Assembly (NCBI GenBank): GCA_033065855.1 | Contig: JAVXUO010000437.1 | Coordinates: 186,001-250,000 of the forward strand | Direction: 5' to 3' | DNA: 64,000 nucleotides | Origin: Escallonia rubra | Lineage: Eukaryota; Streptophyta; Magnoliopsida; Escalloniales; Escalloniaceae | Part shown: piece after piece, positions 1-12,260 of the stretch | Numbering within the stretch: the first letter of the stretch is position 1 | How the letters are laid out: each line of letters opens with the position of its first letter | Position numbers and translations under genes: made by a program | Notes under the pieces: generated by a model | The model's database searches: none | Seen by the model: the letters and a program-made list of their open reading frames with translations, nothing else | What the model was told of the DNA's origin: nothing

Positions 1-1250
1 AGTCATTTTCTTACTCAACAACTACCGTAGCTGCTACCATCCCCTCCCCCCCCCCCCCCCCCCCCCCGCCGCCCCACATGCTAAATGCTACTGATATTTG
101 AGTTTTAGTTTTAATCATTTAAATTTTGCCTTCGACGTAAAGGTCTCAATGGTCGCTATCAATATATATGCTTAGAATGTGAATATGTATTAACAACATT
201 TGGTAATAAAACGGTGAAATCGTGATGATATGTGCCGAGTAACTTATTTCGTGGTGCAGGTGGGAACCGGTTATAAGTTAGCGTTCATTATTCTTGTTAG
301 AACTAATTAACAAAAAATAATTAAAACTTAAAAGCGATATCCAAAGGGGTATCTGGAAAGACCGTTAGTGTTAGTAATTCTCGTGCTTTTAACCTTGTCA
401 GGCTACAAATAAGGATTTTTGGACGATTTTTTTTTTTTGTAAGTAACATATCAAATAAATCTCAAAAAACTATGCGGTCACATCCTCCATGGATCGCATT
501 ATTACTACTCTAGCTCCCTCACTGAACATGGACCCCAATGATATGCCTCAATAGTGACAAGATATGAAGTGATTGCTAAGAGTACCGAGCAAATTTTTTT
601 TAGTTGCCTACAGGTAAACTATTTTTAGAGGCAAAAGAAAACCTCAAATGACAAATTCTTCTCGAGAGCTTGGTTGAAACTAGAGGGCCTTGAGGGAGAA
701 TATATGTAAACCTTCTGAGGTGAATTGCAGACAAGCCTGATTCAAATGTTGCCACAACATGAACCGTTGTGGAAATTTGCACCAGAAGCCTATAGGGTTG
801 TGTTACCGCAATTACGCAAGGACCTGCACAATCTAAAACCTCGGCCGCAATGATTACGGAAATAAGTCACGAACCGTATGAATTTTTGCTCATTCTCGCC
901 AGTCCAAGCAAACCTTTTATCATAAATACATGACTAGCATATCTGGGCTACGTTGGATATGATCAAACTATCTCAAAAGATGTTTATCCCTCTTCTCGTT
1001 CCACCGCGAGCTTCTTGCGAACATCGAGAATTTCTAAACCCAATTCTATCACCTCCTCGCGTGGCCGCTCCTCTACCTAATTATTTGAATTTCAGCTACA
1101 CTTGTCTATTGCATATGTTGCTTCGGTTGCCAACATCCTCAACCACATAACGTCGTTGACCTCATCGCATTCTTATAAAATTTTCTCTTTAACTTGAGAA
1201 AAGTATAACGATCTCACGGCACTTCAGAAGCACACATCCATTTACCCGAC
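1..1250. other. Intergenic, no gene recognised
   Basis: AT-rich DNA with a poly-C tract near 44-67. Short open frames occur on both strands, but none has a recognisable domain or plausible codon usage. I see no terminal inverted repeat, LTR or tRNA-like fold. Confidence 0.5.
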
Positions 1251-1991
1251 ATGTTCTTTTTTTTTTTTTCCTTGTTTCAATAAAAAGTAAATATATTCCA
1301 TTAATAAAGGATTTTACAAAGGCATATTGGTTGTTTGGCAATTTAAAAAACTACATTATCAACTTAAGGCTGAAAGCTAGCAATTGTCTACATCAACAAA
1401 GTTGAACTATCTAATTCAAGAGTAGTTCAATTTGTAGATATTCTTGTTCTTGCTTTCGAGCAAAAGTAGCCGGTGATTGTATTCTCTTGCTTTCTAAGAC
1501 AATCTCGCAGCAATGAAAAACAATGCCAACATAAACAATCGTATAGAATCGGTGCAGCTGTTGCAGCAATCATCTCCAGCCTTGTCTTCTGATCAAGCAA
1601 GAGTTTTGAATTGGTGTATATTATGATTGTGCGAATTTCTTATTCTTCGTCCAATTCACTTCAAAACTGCTAGTGCTTGTGATACAAAAGAGTTCGTTAA
1701 ATTACTAGAAAAAGCAGTTGAGCTCATTCGTACTCTAGAGGCTTTATGAAATAGATTTCCACTCTAGATCTCAAACGGTGTTGTTGGAACTTGCATCCAA
1801 CACCGATGAAACTTGTTCGATCTTCTGGAAAGTGACAAAAAGTTGGGCGTAGACTATAAACTATATCCATTGTATCCACTTCTTTTGTCTTGGATACCGA
1901 CCTGAGGGACTCTGTTGGCGTTTGTGTGGTTAGAATTTGTTTTTATCAAATATTTTATCATATGACATACAACGATGTTGAAATTTGATGA

Positions 1992-2666
1992 TGATGTTCA
2001 TGGAGCAATATGCGTAGAGACTAGGGGTGAGCACGGTTCGGTTTGGTTCGGTTTGGGGGTCAAACCGTAAACAAACCGTTACCCTCGGTTTGAAAATTTG
2101 TGAACCGAACCAAACAAACATCATCGGTTTGGACGGTTCGGTTTGGTCGGTTTAAACGGTTCGGTTTAGTCGGTTTGGATCGGTTTGCCCACTTAAAGTG
2201 GTCGTTACTTTGCACCCTACTAATTGAAGTTATATTTTTTCTAAATTGCATGTAATCTTATTTCATTCGATATATAAGTTCTCGTTGATGAATAAGAAAG
2301 AATGAGTAAATATAAACTAGATATTGGTCATAATTTTTTTGTGTTCTAAGTGTTGTTAATATTTTTATTTCTTTTAACTTTTAAGATTTGTTTATTTTGG
2401 AGTTACTTAGTACCTTATATGTGTAATTATCAATAGAATGTTACTAAAAATACATTAACATATCATAGGTCGGTTCGGTTCGGTTTGGAATCGGTTTCAA
2501 AGATGTGAACTGTGAACCAAACCGAAGCAAGGTCGGTTTGGAAAATGTGAGACCAAACCGTTAAGATCTTTGGACGGTTCGGATTGGATTGGTTCGGTTT
2601 GATCGGTTTGATCGGTTCGGATCGGTTTGAAATTTTTGATGTTCATGGAGCAATATGCGTAGAGAC
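1992..2666. repeat. 30-bp direct repeat flanking the MITE
   Basis: Bases 1992-2021 and 2637-2666 are identical over 30 bp. A hAT insertion should duplicate 8 bp, so this is not an ordinary target-site duplication. It looks like repair-associated copying of the flank. Confidence 0.85.
2022..2628. mobile_element. hAT-like MITE (TAGGGGTGAG family), right terminus missing
   Basis: It begins with TAGGGGTGAGCACGG followed by subterminal CGGTTTGG/CGGTTCGG repeats, as in the complete copy at 58078-59464. It ends in the same CGGTTCGGATCGGTTT run, but the last 20-odd bases, including the right inverted repeat, are absent. Instead a 30-bp copy of the left flank follows (1992-2021 repeated at 2637-2666). 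It interrupts an antisense LINE. Confidence 0.7.
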
Positions 2667-3190
2667 AGAAGCATTTCCTTGTTTTTACCCATGCAATTAG
2701 CCACTCAAAGAATTCGGATAGTCGTCTCTCAAACTTTATACCTAGATCCAATGCAAACCACACAGGTCGTAAAGTTAGGCAATCAATGAATGAATTATTG
2801 CAGGTTTCTTGACAAATTTGACAAAATACACACCCGTCATCACCAATGATGTTGAATCTAGTAGGTAATTTATTGATTAAGAGCTACCAGAGCAACAATT
2901 GGATTTTATGAGGGTCTTTGAGTTTCCAAAGACAGTTTCAATTTCATATCCTTTCAGGGTTAAAGTTGAGTTTTGCAGCTTTCATAACGCTCAAAAAATT
3001 TTGAATATAAAAATGACCGGATGGTGTGGCATTCCAAATAAGTTTGTCGGCATATTTGCCTTCAGAAATAGCATAGCAAATAGAGACTTGGATAAATCAG
3101 TCAGCAAGCTGAGTGGAGTATTCAGGGGTCGATAATCACTTAATACCGTTAATGAGACTTCTGACGACCCGAAATCCTCCCACACAGAAA

Positions 3191-5893
3191 TTATCCTTTA
3201 ACACAAGATCTCATTCAATCTATCTCTCCTTGTGCAATATCGTATTAAAATACGTAGCCATAATCTTTATAAGTAGCTCTTTCCCATCCATATTTACTTC
3301 ACCCTTAGACCTCCTCCTACTCTTACTAAATTTGCTTAGCCTAAACCCCCTAAAGATCCAACTTAGACACCAAACCAGTCTCATCAATATCTAATTCCCA
3401 CACAAAAGCATACAGAGGGGGTGAGAAGTAGAGGAGCAGTTAATAAAGTGGGAAAGTTAATGAAGTGGAGCAGCACGAGAGAGAGAGAGAGAGAGAGCAT
3501 ACTTTAGTGGTTGACCTCGTGCTTAGTTCAGCCATGAATGTGCTTAACAGACAAATTAGATGAGCCAATACCCGAATCCCCTTTTTTGGATTCAAACCCA
3601 CTTTCTTTTTTTCCTCTCTTCTTTTTCATCTTCAACCAATCAGCTGGTCTCGTTGTACGTTAGCTTCTGTAATGTGCTTGTGTGACCCATTCCACCCATT
3701 TATTAATCCCAATATTTTAATAATGATGAGATGTGATGCTATATATATATATATATATATTTTTTTTTTACATTAATGATGATCACTTGTATTTAATTTG
3801 TCTATCATACACATTAATGTATCCCACCTCCCCATACCGTACACGTGGCCCACAGAATTCAATTATCAGGTTCGGTGGGCCATATCCTGATCTGGGTTCT
3901 TCGTCAATCTTGTAGCTTAAGCGCAAACATGTGGTAATTGGTTCAAAATAGTGAACAGGGAAGGCCTCAATTAGACTTATTGAGTAGGTCAGGGGGGTGC
4001 ATAAGATTTGGCAGTTTTAGGTAAAGGGGCAGGTTGGGCTAAGGAGGGGGTTGAAAGGTGCTTGAGCCTTCTGTCCATTGTGTAAGGTCGTTTTCAATCA
4101 ATTTGTTTTCTTTCTCATGTCTTCTCACTTTTTCTCTCTCTCTCACAAGGACAGGGATGGGTTTGTGTTGTAAGAGGAAAAGAAGGGCAAGTTGGGGGGA
4201 AGATAAAATGGGGGATTTTGAAAAAGCAAAGGCCAGTATGCCCGATGGTCTTCCATTGGACTGTACCCACCCAAGCAAAATGTGGATAACCCAAGCTCAT
4301 CTAATAAGTACTGAAGAATCAGTTTTCCTTTTAACTTTTTGTGTTGAACTTGAACCCACACTGTCTTCTTATCCCTTTGCCAGCCCTCCCCTCCTGTGCT
4401 GCACCACACACTTATGAGTCACATGAGCGTGTGTGTGTGTGTTTTTTGTGATCATCTCTGTCATTGGGCCAGGTGATCAAGAATAAAAACATTGGCTCTT
4501 GTCCACTTTCAAACTACAAATGGTAAAGACAGAGAAGGGAAAGGCAAGCTTTTGCTACCCATCCAACACTTATTCAATTGCACACTCAGATCCCACTTTG
4601 CTGATAACTCTGCTTTTGCCATCCTGCCAGACTGAATACCAACAAAGAAAGGCTGTGTTTCTCTTCTCAACTCTCATTATCAGCCCAGGCGGCGCTTTGT
4701 GGGGTTGGGCGGGTGGCTCCTGTGACGAATCATCAGATTCAGTGTCCCAATTCCACCCATATGGCGGACCTTACTCGAAACAAATCAAGACTGTAAATGT
4801 AGAGCACACAGGGTAGGGGGGGCTACAGATCTATCCGGAAGCTAGTAGTTCTTCTGTTTAGAAAAAAAAAAAAGAAAAAGAAAGATAGTAGTTCTTCTAT
4901 ATTTCTAACGAGGAATGATCCTGATTATACAGCCACCATGGGAGCGTATACCCTTTTCTAGTACAGAGATAGGAGGAGATGATCAGGACCATCCATCAGC
5001 TAGAAAGTAGGGGAAATCTCGCAAATCTTAGCACATGGATCCCACAAAGGTGGATTGGGGAAGAGGGGTAGGGTCCTCAAGTGTGTACTTGTACAGATGC
5101 TTTCCATACATCATTAATGGGGTTCACTGTCAAACTGATCATTGCACGTTCACATAAAGGCAACGACAAGAGTCACACTAGTATACGATCCAATGGTCCA
5201 TGCATATTTGGCATTTATTACCCATCTCACATTTCTAACGATAACAATAATCAATTCAACAGTCAGGTGCTCAGCACAACACATCTGAAAGGAACAAACA
5301 AATTTCAGAGAAAAGGATGGAGAGCATTAGTTCTCACCTGCTACAGCTTAAGTTCCTTTAGACTAACATTTTGAGTAAAAGTAATCAGACTGAATTCCTT
5401 GTAAAGGAGATCGTGCTTCAGACTCCTCAAGGCCTGGGGTCAGAAAATTTCCAACCTGTTGTGACCCCGACACTTGCATGGGCAACCCCAATTCTTGATC
5501 TGTGAAACAATATGATCAAGTGGAGAATTGCAGAACCATAACCGCTCCTAGAAGCTCAGGAATCCCCTCTCCCTTCTCTACGTCCAAAGCCTCCTTTATG
5601 AAATGAATATGCAACCAGAAAGAAACATAAAAGTTCAATGTGTATCATCAATACAACATGGGAAGATCCAGTACTCATTTCCAATTGGCCCCTCCTCTAC
5701 AAACCACCTGGAAGTACGAATCTGCTCTAGCAAACCAGGCCTTTCTACTGCTGGAGTCACATATAGAAAGTGGCAAGCTCACTTCGCTAAACAAGGAGTG
5801 CAAGGCCTTCCAGCACGGGGTGACAGTTACCAAGAGTAACCGGTTGCAAGGAAATGAGGTGGATCAACGAATAACAGTTTTCATCGTGCAATA
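3191..5893. other. Intergenic region downstream of the AFB-like gene
   Basis: It holds a GA microsatellite at about 3479-3498, a TA run at about 3739-3760 and a CT-rich stretch near 4090-4150. Plus-strand open frames at 4058-4417 and 4499-4816 show no recognisable domain and are probably chance. The part next to 5893 is likely 3' UTR of the minus-strand AFB-like gene. I could not fix a poly-A site. Confidence 0.45.
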
Positions 5894-8266
5894 TCACAGG
5901 ATTTCCACATATTTTGGTGCATCGACTCGCCGTGCAAGAGATCGATACATGTATAATGTTTCAACAGTATCATTCTCCTCACCGCGATCTTGGGCATCGT
6001 TATTCCAACTAAATACTTCCACTACCAGGCCAGGCATTTGTTGAGCAATCTCCCTGCAACCTCGGCGAGTTACTCTACAAGATGACATCCATAGAAATCT
6101 CATGTTGTAATAGTGGTGCAAACCAGAGAGCAAAGCCGAATCTCCAAAGGGGCTATCTCTAATTTCCAGCTTCTGCAAACTAGAACAACCCTCAAGAACA
6201 TATTTCAACCCCATGTCACTATCTCCATTAAACGCAACTGACAAAGTTTGCACCAATTTCCCGTACTGCCCAATGTAGCTGAAAGCCCTATCAGTAAGTA
6301 AACCAGAAACAGCGAGCCGAGTAAGCTTCTTGCAGTTCTTGACAATGGCGCCAAAGCCCTCATCCATTGGCTCTTCAGTAATGCGGTCAGCCCGGTACCG
6401 CGGAATTATGCAGAGACGGAACACCACGAGATCTTGACAGTTGTTTGACATGGCAATTACAGCTGCATTTGTCATCTGCTGGCAGAAATACAAAATAGAT
6501 TGCAGTTTCCTACACCCCTCAGCAATTGCAAGGAAACCCACGTCTGAAACAGGGCCCTCATTATTCTCCGCAGCATCAATGGGGAACACCCGGAGCTCAC
6601 GAAGATCCTTACATGTTGCAGCCACTGCTTGAAGTCCTTCATCACATATTGAATCAAGTACCTGACGAATCAAAAACAAGCTTCAGATTACAAATTTGTA
6701 ACAAGACCCTGACAATTAAAGAAAACATGTTGTAAAACAAGGCTGCAATACCATACCCAGAAAATCTGGAGTTTATGGCAGCGGCTGATAACTGATCTCA
6801 GTTGTTCAGCATTGATGTTGGCATAGCTAAAGTTCAGCGAGGTGAGGTTAGCACAGACTGGATAGATTGCAGGCAGATAATCTGGTATAATTTCCCTAAA
6901 CCCAGATAGACAAACTAGCGATCTGCAAGCAGCAAAAGCAGAAGCATAATCCGGTTCTTGGTCACCCTGTTGGACAATCTCCGAAGGGCTAAAAGAGCCT
7001 GTCCCCAGGTGGGTAAGCTGCGGAGCTCGAATCATCAAACGGTAAAGCTGCACAATGGAAACGTATCTGTTCAACCTAAGCTTCTTCAACGAAGACGACC
7101 TCGCCACCAGCCTCTCCAATGCATTAAAATTAATAGTGCACTCAACGCAGTCAAAAATCAGCGACTCGAGTGACGTTTCACCGTCTGGGAAACAAGATAT
7201 CCAGTCCACCTCATCATCTGTAACCTCGCTCTCTATCAGATCAAGCACTCGAAGTTGCCTGACAAATGTAACAACTCCATCGTCACATGAAAGGAACTAC
7301 AATAGCTTAATATTCCACCCTGCATCTTTAGTTGCTTAATACTCAAATCCAAGTTTACAGCAAGCAAACACAGGTCAGGATTTATAGCAAGACTTCTAAA
7401 GAGACAAGCGCCAACACACACACAAACACAATCGCTCTACACCCACTTGCTCTACCCAGCACCCACACCACAAAAGAACAAATTCCACTGCGAAATTTCA
7501 ACATTCTAGTTTTTGGCACCAAATGCTTCCAAATCAGCAGAAATCTCAACCTTTAAAGCATTACAACAAACAAAAGCAAAACCACAGATCTATATTACAT
7601 AGGGTCAAACAAGCTTCAAAACCCAAAACCCATTGCAATTAGTAGCATAATAAGCAGATCCAAAATCCCACTTCAGCAAGAAATTATGAAAAACCGATAA
7701 ACCCCAAAGATTCCAACAAACACTGACCTGCAGTGGCTAGCCACAACAGCAAGCCCACTAGTGCCGAACCCCTCGCAGCAAACCAGTGCCAACTCCTTAA
7801 ACTGCGGAAAAGACCTTGCCAGCACAGCCAGATCCTCGTCCGTGACCGACATCCTCTTGAGGTAGACCTTCTCCAGCCCCGGGTAGGCGCCCGCCATGGC
7901 GGACGCCCACGGCGCGAAGTGCGCGCCCCAGTCGGGGGGCAGCAGGCTGAAGTCCGCGAACCGCGGCTTCCCTTTGAGCGCCACCGAGCGGACCCGCTCG
8001 AACCGCTCGGTCGCGCGCGCGGGCGAGACCGCGTAGCAGTTGCCGATGAAGAGCTCGGATCTGGTCAGCGCCTCCGCGCGGCACCACGACTTGCACACCA
8101 GGGACACGCTGCTCCGGTCCCGCCGGCACGTGAGGAAGACCAGCACGTTCTCCAGGACGTTCTCTAGGACCTGATCCGCGTGCGGCGACGCGTACTCGAC
8201 CCGTCCCCGATCCGCCGGCGGGGGTCGCTCGTCGTCCTCCGACATTTCCGCTGGATCGTGGCTCAT
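5894..8266 (-). CDS. AFB5: AFB4/AFB5-type F-box/LRR auxin co-receptor (TIR1/AFB family)
   Basis: Three exons on the minus strand: 8266-7728, 7258-6757 and 6661-5894. Introns are 7727-7259 and 6756-6662, both GT-AG, and the joined CDS is 1809 nt (602 aa). An acidic N-terminal extension starting [13 protein letters not shown], typical of the AFB4/AFB5 clade and absent from TIR1/AFB1-3, precedes an F-box at about residues 31-70 ([19 protein letters not shown]). Leucine-rich repeats follow ([25 protein letters not shown]), with ELRVFP (369-374) and SILYFC (402-407), which correspond to auxin-pocket segments of TIR1. The protein ends [21 protein letters not shown] with the usual family length. Family knowledge: it joins an SCF ubiquitin ligase in the nucleus, binds auxin (this clade also picloram) and recruits Aux/IAA repressors for degradation. 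The start was chosen at 8266 because it aligns with AFB5 MTQDRSEMSEDD; an upstream in-frame ATG at 8323 is possible. No truncation or frameshift seen. Confidence 0.95.
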
Positions 8267-8474
8267 GTGATGTGGGAGATTCTCAAAGGGAAGGGACCTG
8301 CTTGGTCTGGCGCAATTATACAAGATGGGTAGTCAATTGGAGTATTTAATTAGGGTTTTTGATTTTTTGGGGAAGAGGGGATTCTGAAATTGAATTGGTG
8401 GTAGTGGTGACAAGGAGGAGCAGGGCTGAGCAGGGGGGTACACACTCAGCTGTCTCTCTCTCTCTCTACTCCCT

Positions 8475-8481
8475 CTATATA
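8475..8481 (-). promoter_or_regulatory. Candidate TATA box of the AFB-like gene
   Basis: The minus strand reads GATATATAGAGGG about 210 bases upstream of the chosen ATG. It is followed by a GA-rich stretch (CT-rich on the plus strand, about 8452-8470), a composition common in plant 5' leaders. Inference from position and motif only. Confidence 0.35.
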
Positions 8482-8599
8482 TCAGGATCTTGTTCATTGG
8501 GATTCTCCATCCCCTAATTTTTCTTCCTCTCTCTCTCTAAGCTCTCTTTCTCTCTCTAACTGTACTCCTTCTTTCTTTTTTATTTATCTGTCTAATGGC

Positions 8600-9740
8600 T
8601 GGCTCCCCCACACTTCCGCTCCATTATTAGGGTTTTTCTTTACAATGCCCTGTTTGTCTTTTTATATATTTTTCAATTATCTTACTAACATCAACGGGAC
8701 CTTCTCTTTTGTGTTATTTGTTTGCTACCGTTTTGGACAGATGCCTGCCCCCCTCTCTCCCCCCCCCCCCCCCCCAATCACTGCCTTGCAATGTGAAGGC
8801 CATGCCTGAGTTAAAGTTTGTGTCTTTGTCATCCTCCTTCTTGTTTTTTTTAAAATGTTAGCATGGGCATTTGAATTGTTCCAGCATTTGTGTTACTTCT
8901 TTTCTTATGATATACGTGTGTGACCGCTGAAACGAGTAGAATCGATCGTTTTCAGAAACTTTGATTCTCTTTGAGTCATGTCTTAGTCATATAACTATCG
9001 ACTTTCACACGCAGTACGTGGAATGCCCATGTATGCGCCAGTCGTAATACTTTCTTGTACCTACATGGCATTGGGTGATCACACGACTGATCTGAAACTC
9101 CTTGGTGCAGCAATTGCATCAAGCGTTAGCAACATCATAAAAAAACTTTAATCATACCCTATTTTCTTACGAAGTTGAGTTTACGAAACGCTGAGTTAAA
9201 AGAGTAAGTTACGATCGTTATCTACCTATGCACAAACTTTCCTCGTTGCCACGCTCGTCTGAGCTCAGAAGCAATAATGGCACCCATCTTTGAAATGTTG
9301 TCCTACTTAATTAGCAACTTATATGTTTAGTTACAATTTTGAGATATCTTTGCCAAATGTGTGGTGTTAGTACTAGGAACGAATTTCTAGAATCTGATAC
9401 AAGTAATGGCTTCAACTATGACTACTGATTCCATCTTTAAACCGACCTCAAAAAAGCAGAAGTATCATTATAAGTTTTGATGATTTGATACATTTATATA
9501 TGTGTGGCACACTTAAGACTTGGGTTAAAAGCAAGTAATATGATTATCTCATAAATCATGGTACCTTATCAGCACATCAAGAATGGTTTGGTCTGTAGCA
9601 TAAGGAAGATCTTCTACGGCTAATTATTCTAAAGTAACTATAATAACAAGACGGCAAGGTTATCATTGATCCCACTTCACTTATAAGCATGTAACCCTGG
9701 GTATGATTGTGTTTGTAATCTTATGACATTTTCAATACCA
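8600..9740. other. Intergenic, no gene recognised
   Basis: A poly-C tract occurs at about 8758-8776. The rest is AT-rich with no long open frame, inverted repeat or recognisable transposon. Confidence 0.45.
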
Positions 9741-10280
9741 AGATTAAAAGCCAGCTTCCCATATCTCAAATTACTCATACTCCTTTCAAGTTGAAGTAGG
9801 AAAATAAATGGAAAGTAAAAGAAAGACATGGAAGTTTTTAGTAATCCTCGCGATAAATTCTCTTACCTCAGGTGTCTCGCAAGTGTAGAACCGAAAATTA
9901 TGACCTTACATAAGAAAGAGAAACGCGCTTGCCGTTGTCCGGGCTTCCACGATGAATTAACGATCAGATTAATTATCTCAAAATTTAGATATGAGATTTT
10001 TAATAGTGAGATTAAAGCTAGCTTCCCGTATCTCTATTTCTTTACTCCTTTCACGTTGATGTGGGGGGAAAATGGAGAGTGAAAGAAGGGCGTGGAAGTT
10101 TTTAATAATCTTACAACGACGTTTCGGTAAACTCTGTTACCTGGGATATTCTGCATTTACAGTACTGAAACTTATGACCTTACGCAAGAAAGAGAGATGC
10201 CCTTACCATTTCATGTTATCGCATTATTCAGGCTTCCGTAATGAATTAATGGTCAGATTAACTGTTCAAAAGTTAGATAA
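9741..10280. repeat. Diverged direct repeat, two units of about 265 bp
   Basis: About 9741-10004 and 10005-10280 align end to end: shared blocks include AGCTTCCC.TATCTC, TACTCCTTTCA, TGGAAGTTTTTA, TATGACCTTAC and GAATTAA.G.TCAGATTAA. Differences are spread evenly, so the duplication is old. The small open frames inside (9828-10082, 10072-10293) are probably by-products. Confidence 0.65.
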
Positions 10281-10372
10281 TGACGATGACTAGAGAAATA
10301 AAAGAAAATTCACAAAACATTAAATGACTCCATTTCGTAAGAAAAAGAACAAGACGTTCACTTACAAGAGCA

Positions 10373-10448
10373 CGGAAGTTTACGATTAGCTTCTTAAATG
10401 AGTTAGATATCGGAAGTTTACGATTAGCTTCTTAAATGAGTTAGATAT
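10373..10448. repeat. Perfect 38-bp tandem duplication
   Basis: 10373-10410 is repeated without a mismatch at 10411-10448, so it is recent compared with the surrounding diverged DNA. Confidence 0.9.
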
Positions 10449-10462
10449 CGGTGAATTTATGG

Positions 10463-10514
10463 ACACCCTTTTATCTTCTTTGCTAAGCACACCCTTTTAT
10501 CTTCTTTGCTAAGC
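10463..10514. repeat. Perfect 26-bp tandem duplication
   Basis: 10463-10488 is repeated exactly at 10489-10514, only 14 bases after another perfect tandem duplication. Confidence 0.9.
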
Positions 10515-11138
10515 AGTTTCGTCCTCTTGTTTGTGAAGGTTTATGTGGTGCCATGGAATCCCAAATATCCTATACATGTCTTTTATTTTATTTTTTGACC
10601 TTTTGAGGAGTGGCCTCTCTTGGTCCTTTTTAGCTAGGAAGGGTTAATAGAACATTCATTGAATGAAGCACAAAAGTGGGAAAGTTAGGACAAAAGAAAA
10701 TCCTGCTTTTAGTCATCCTTTTGGAATATAACTAGCCTTTAAACGCTATGCTAGTGAGTCTACAAGACATGAACTAATGTGCTAAAGGTTAATGGTCATG
10801 ACAACATTAGTGGCGGTTTAGTCCAACAGTGGGGAAACTTTGACAAAACATCTATCAAAGTCTAGAATGTATGCAGTCAAGCAAGAAGTGGGGTAGTCAG
10901 ATTCAGGCTCCATAATCAAGTTGGCCGCGCGTTCAAGTTCTGCTCGTGCTCGCGAAGAGTTTAGAATTGTCGTTTATGTTCGTATTCAATAAGATTAACG
11001 AGAGTTGTATCAACCTATCAGGTGAATTGCGAGCGAAAATGTTTGAGCTCTTGTGCGAGCTCGGATTTGGGCTCATGATCATAGAGCACGGTTAGAGTGT
11101 GCTTAGACGAGTTATTTCAACTGAAAGTTTCACTTGTC

Positions 11139-11206
11139 ACATTTCTTTCTATTAATTCCGAAACGTCGGCGAACATTTCTTTCTATTAATTCCGAAACGT
11201 CGGCGA
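11139..11206. repeat. Perfect 34-bp tandem duplication
   Basis: 11139-11172 is repeated exactly at 11173-11206, the third perfect short duplication within 850 bases. Confidence 0.9.
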
Positions 11207-11289
11207 ATCGCGGTTTTCGACCGTTCATCACTCTGTCACTCCTTTTTTTAATCCTAGCCATAGATTTTTCGTTTTTTGTTTCATCAATC

Positions 11290-11835
11290 CATTTATAATT
11301 TGTTTACTAGCTTTAATCTCGTGCGTTGCACACGGAGTACTGTGTAAAAATTATAAAAAAATTATTTAACTATTTGAATGGATTTTGTAATACAACTGTG
11401 TTATGAATAACCATATATAAAAAATATAGGAAAAAAGAATGTGAATTTCTTCGAATGTCAAAATTATAAACGAGATCTAAAAAGTATTTTTCGTGCAATA
11501 ATGCGTTAGATGATCATAAGTGATACTTTTGAAGTGTACCTATGTTGTGATATAATAGTAATTAAAAAAGTGAAATTTAGTACCCTTTTATTAGAAAGAA
11601 AGTCGTGAAATATTGCACATGGGATAAAGAAAACAGATAATAGATAAGATTTGAACACACAGAAAAATAAAATAAACAAATTTGGTAACAAATGAGAAAC
11701 TTAAAGACGTATGTTCCCAACCTATTCTGGTCACACCCAAAGGCCCACTGGGTTCCCATTTTTCATGACACATCCGCACAACTAACAGTCAATATTCAAC
11801 GCTCACAACCAGTCAAAGCATGCACGCTTAAGTCA
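11290..11835. other. AT-rich stretch, possible dispersed repeat
   Basis: CTCGTGCGTTGCACACGG near 11319 resembles the conserved end of a dispersed plant repeat. Similar AT-rich sequence resumes after the GC-rich block, at about 13670-14205. The block may therefore have inserted into an older AT-rich repeat. No ORF. Confidence 0.3.
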
Positions 11836-11959
11836 CGTGCACTTCTTACTTCTTCTACGTGACTTCGTCACCAAGAAACTCATCCTTGCGCGACTACTCA
11901 TCACGCTCCGACCGTCGCACATCGCTCGTCGCTTGTCGGCGCACCTTGGCGCTTGCCGA

Positions 11960-12260
11960 AGGAGGTCGGCCTTGGCCTTCCCCTTGGGGTCGGCCTCGGC
12001 CTTGGCCTCCCCCTTGGGGTCGGCCTCGGCCTTCCCCTGGGGTTGGCCTTCGCCTTACCCCAAGGGTTGGCCTTTGGCTTCCATACTTAGCATTTTCACT
12101 TCTCTTCAAGGGACCATACATCACTCTGCGACCACGTCGCCCGGACGTCACTCCGCGACCCCGTCGCCCGGACGTCACTCCGCGACCTCAGTCGCCCGGA
12201 CGTCACTCCGCGACCCCGTCGCCCGGACATCACTCCGCAACCCTATAGCCCGTCGTCAAG
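11960..12260. repeat. GC-rich tandem repeats
   Basis: Two arrays lie side by side. About 11963-12065 repeats a 24-30 bp unit built on CCTTGGGGTCGGCCTCGGCC. About 12121-12260 repeats a 27-bp unit (TCACTCCGCGACC, CGTCGCCCGGACG) roughly five times. Overlapping open frames on both strands here (for example 11837-12388) are explained by the repeats and the lack of AT-rich stops, not by a gene. Confidence 0.75.

Larger units (their letters stand above)
1255..3190 (-). mobile_element. Degenerate L1-type LINE remnant, interrupted by a hAT MITE
   Basis: Read on the minus strand, about 2690-2890 encodes a zf-RVT-like segment: IQLLLW, one stop, LLINKLPTRFNIIGDDG, then two Cys pairs (CVFC, CQIC), QETCNNSFIDC and RPVWF. 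This is the zinc-binding region that follows the reverse transcriptase in plant L1-like LINEs. Upstream sequence (about 2991-3185) looks like the weakly conserved linker before zf-RVT. A poly-T run at about 1257-1270 on the plus strand would be the poly-A tail of a minus-strand LINE and sets the left limit. The remnant carries several stops and has no intact ORF. A hAT-like MITE (2022-2628) sits inside it. I found no convincing target duplication, so both ends are approximate. Confidence 0.6.

Noticed and set aside
44-67. Long poly-C tracts (also near 8758, 14630 and 48179) as G-quadruplex or regulatory sites
   Set aside because: Homopolymer tracts are common in this genome and are also prone to assembly error; no positional link to a gene that would argue for function.
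4058-4417. 119-codon frame downstream of the AFB-like gene
   Set aside because: No domain, overlapping frames on both strands, AT/CT-rich surroundings.
7733-8167. 144-codon plus-strand frame over AFB exon 1
   Set aside because: Antisense to the F-box exon; Arg/Ala-rich composition typical of GC-rich shadow frames.
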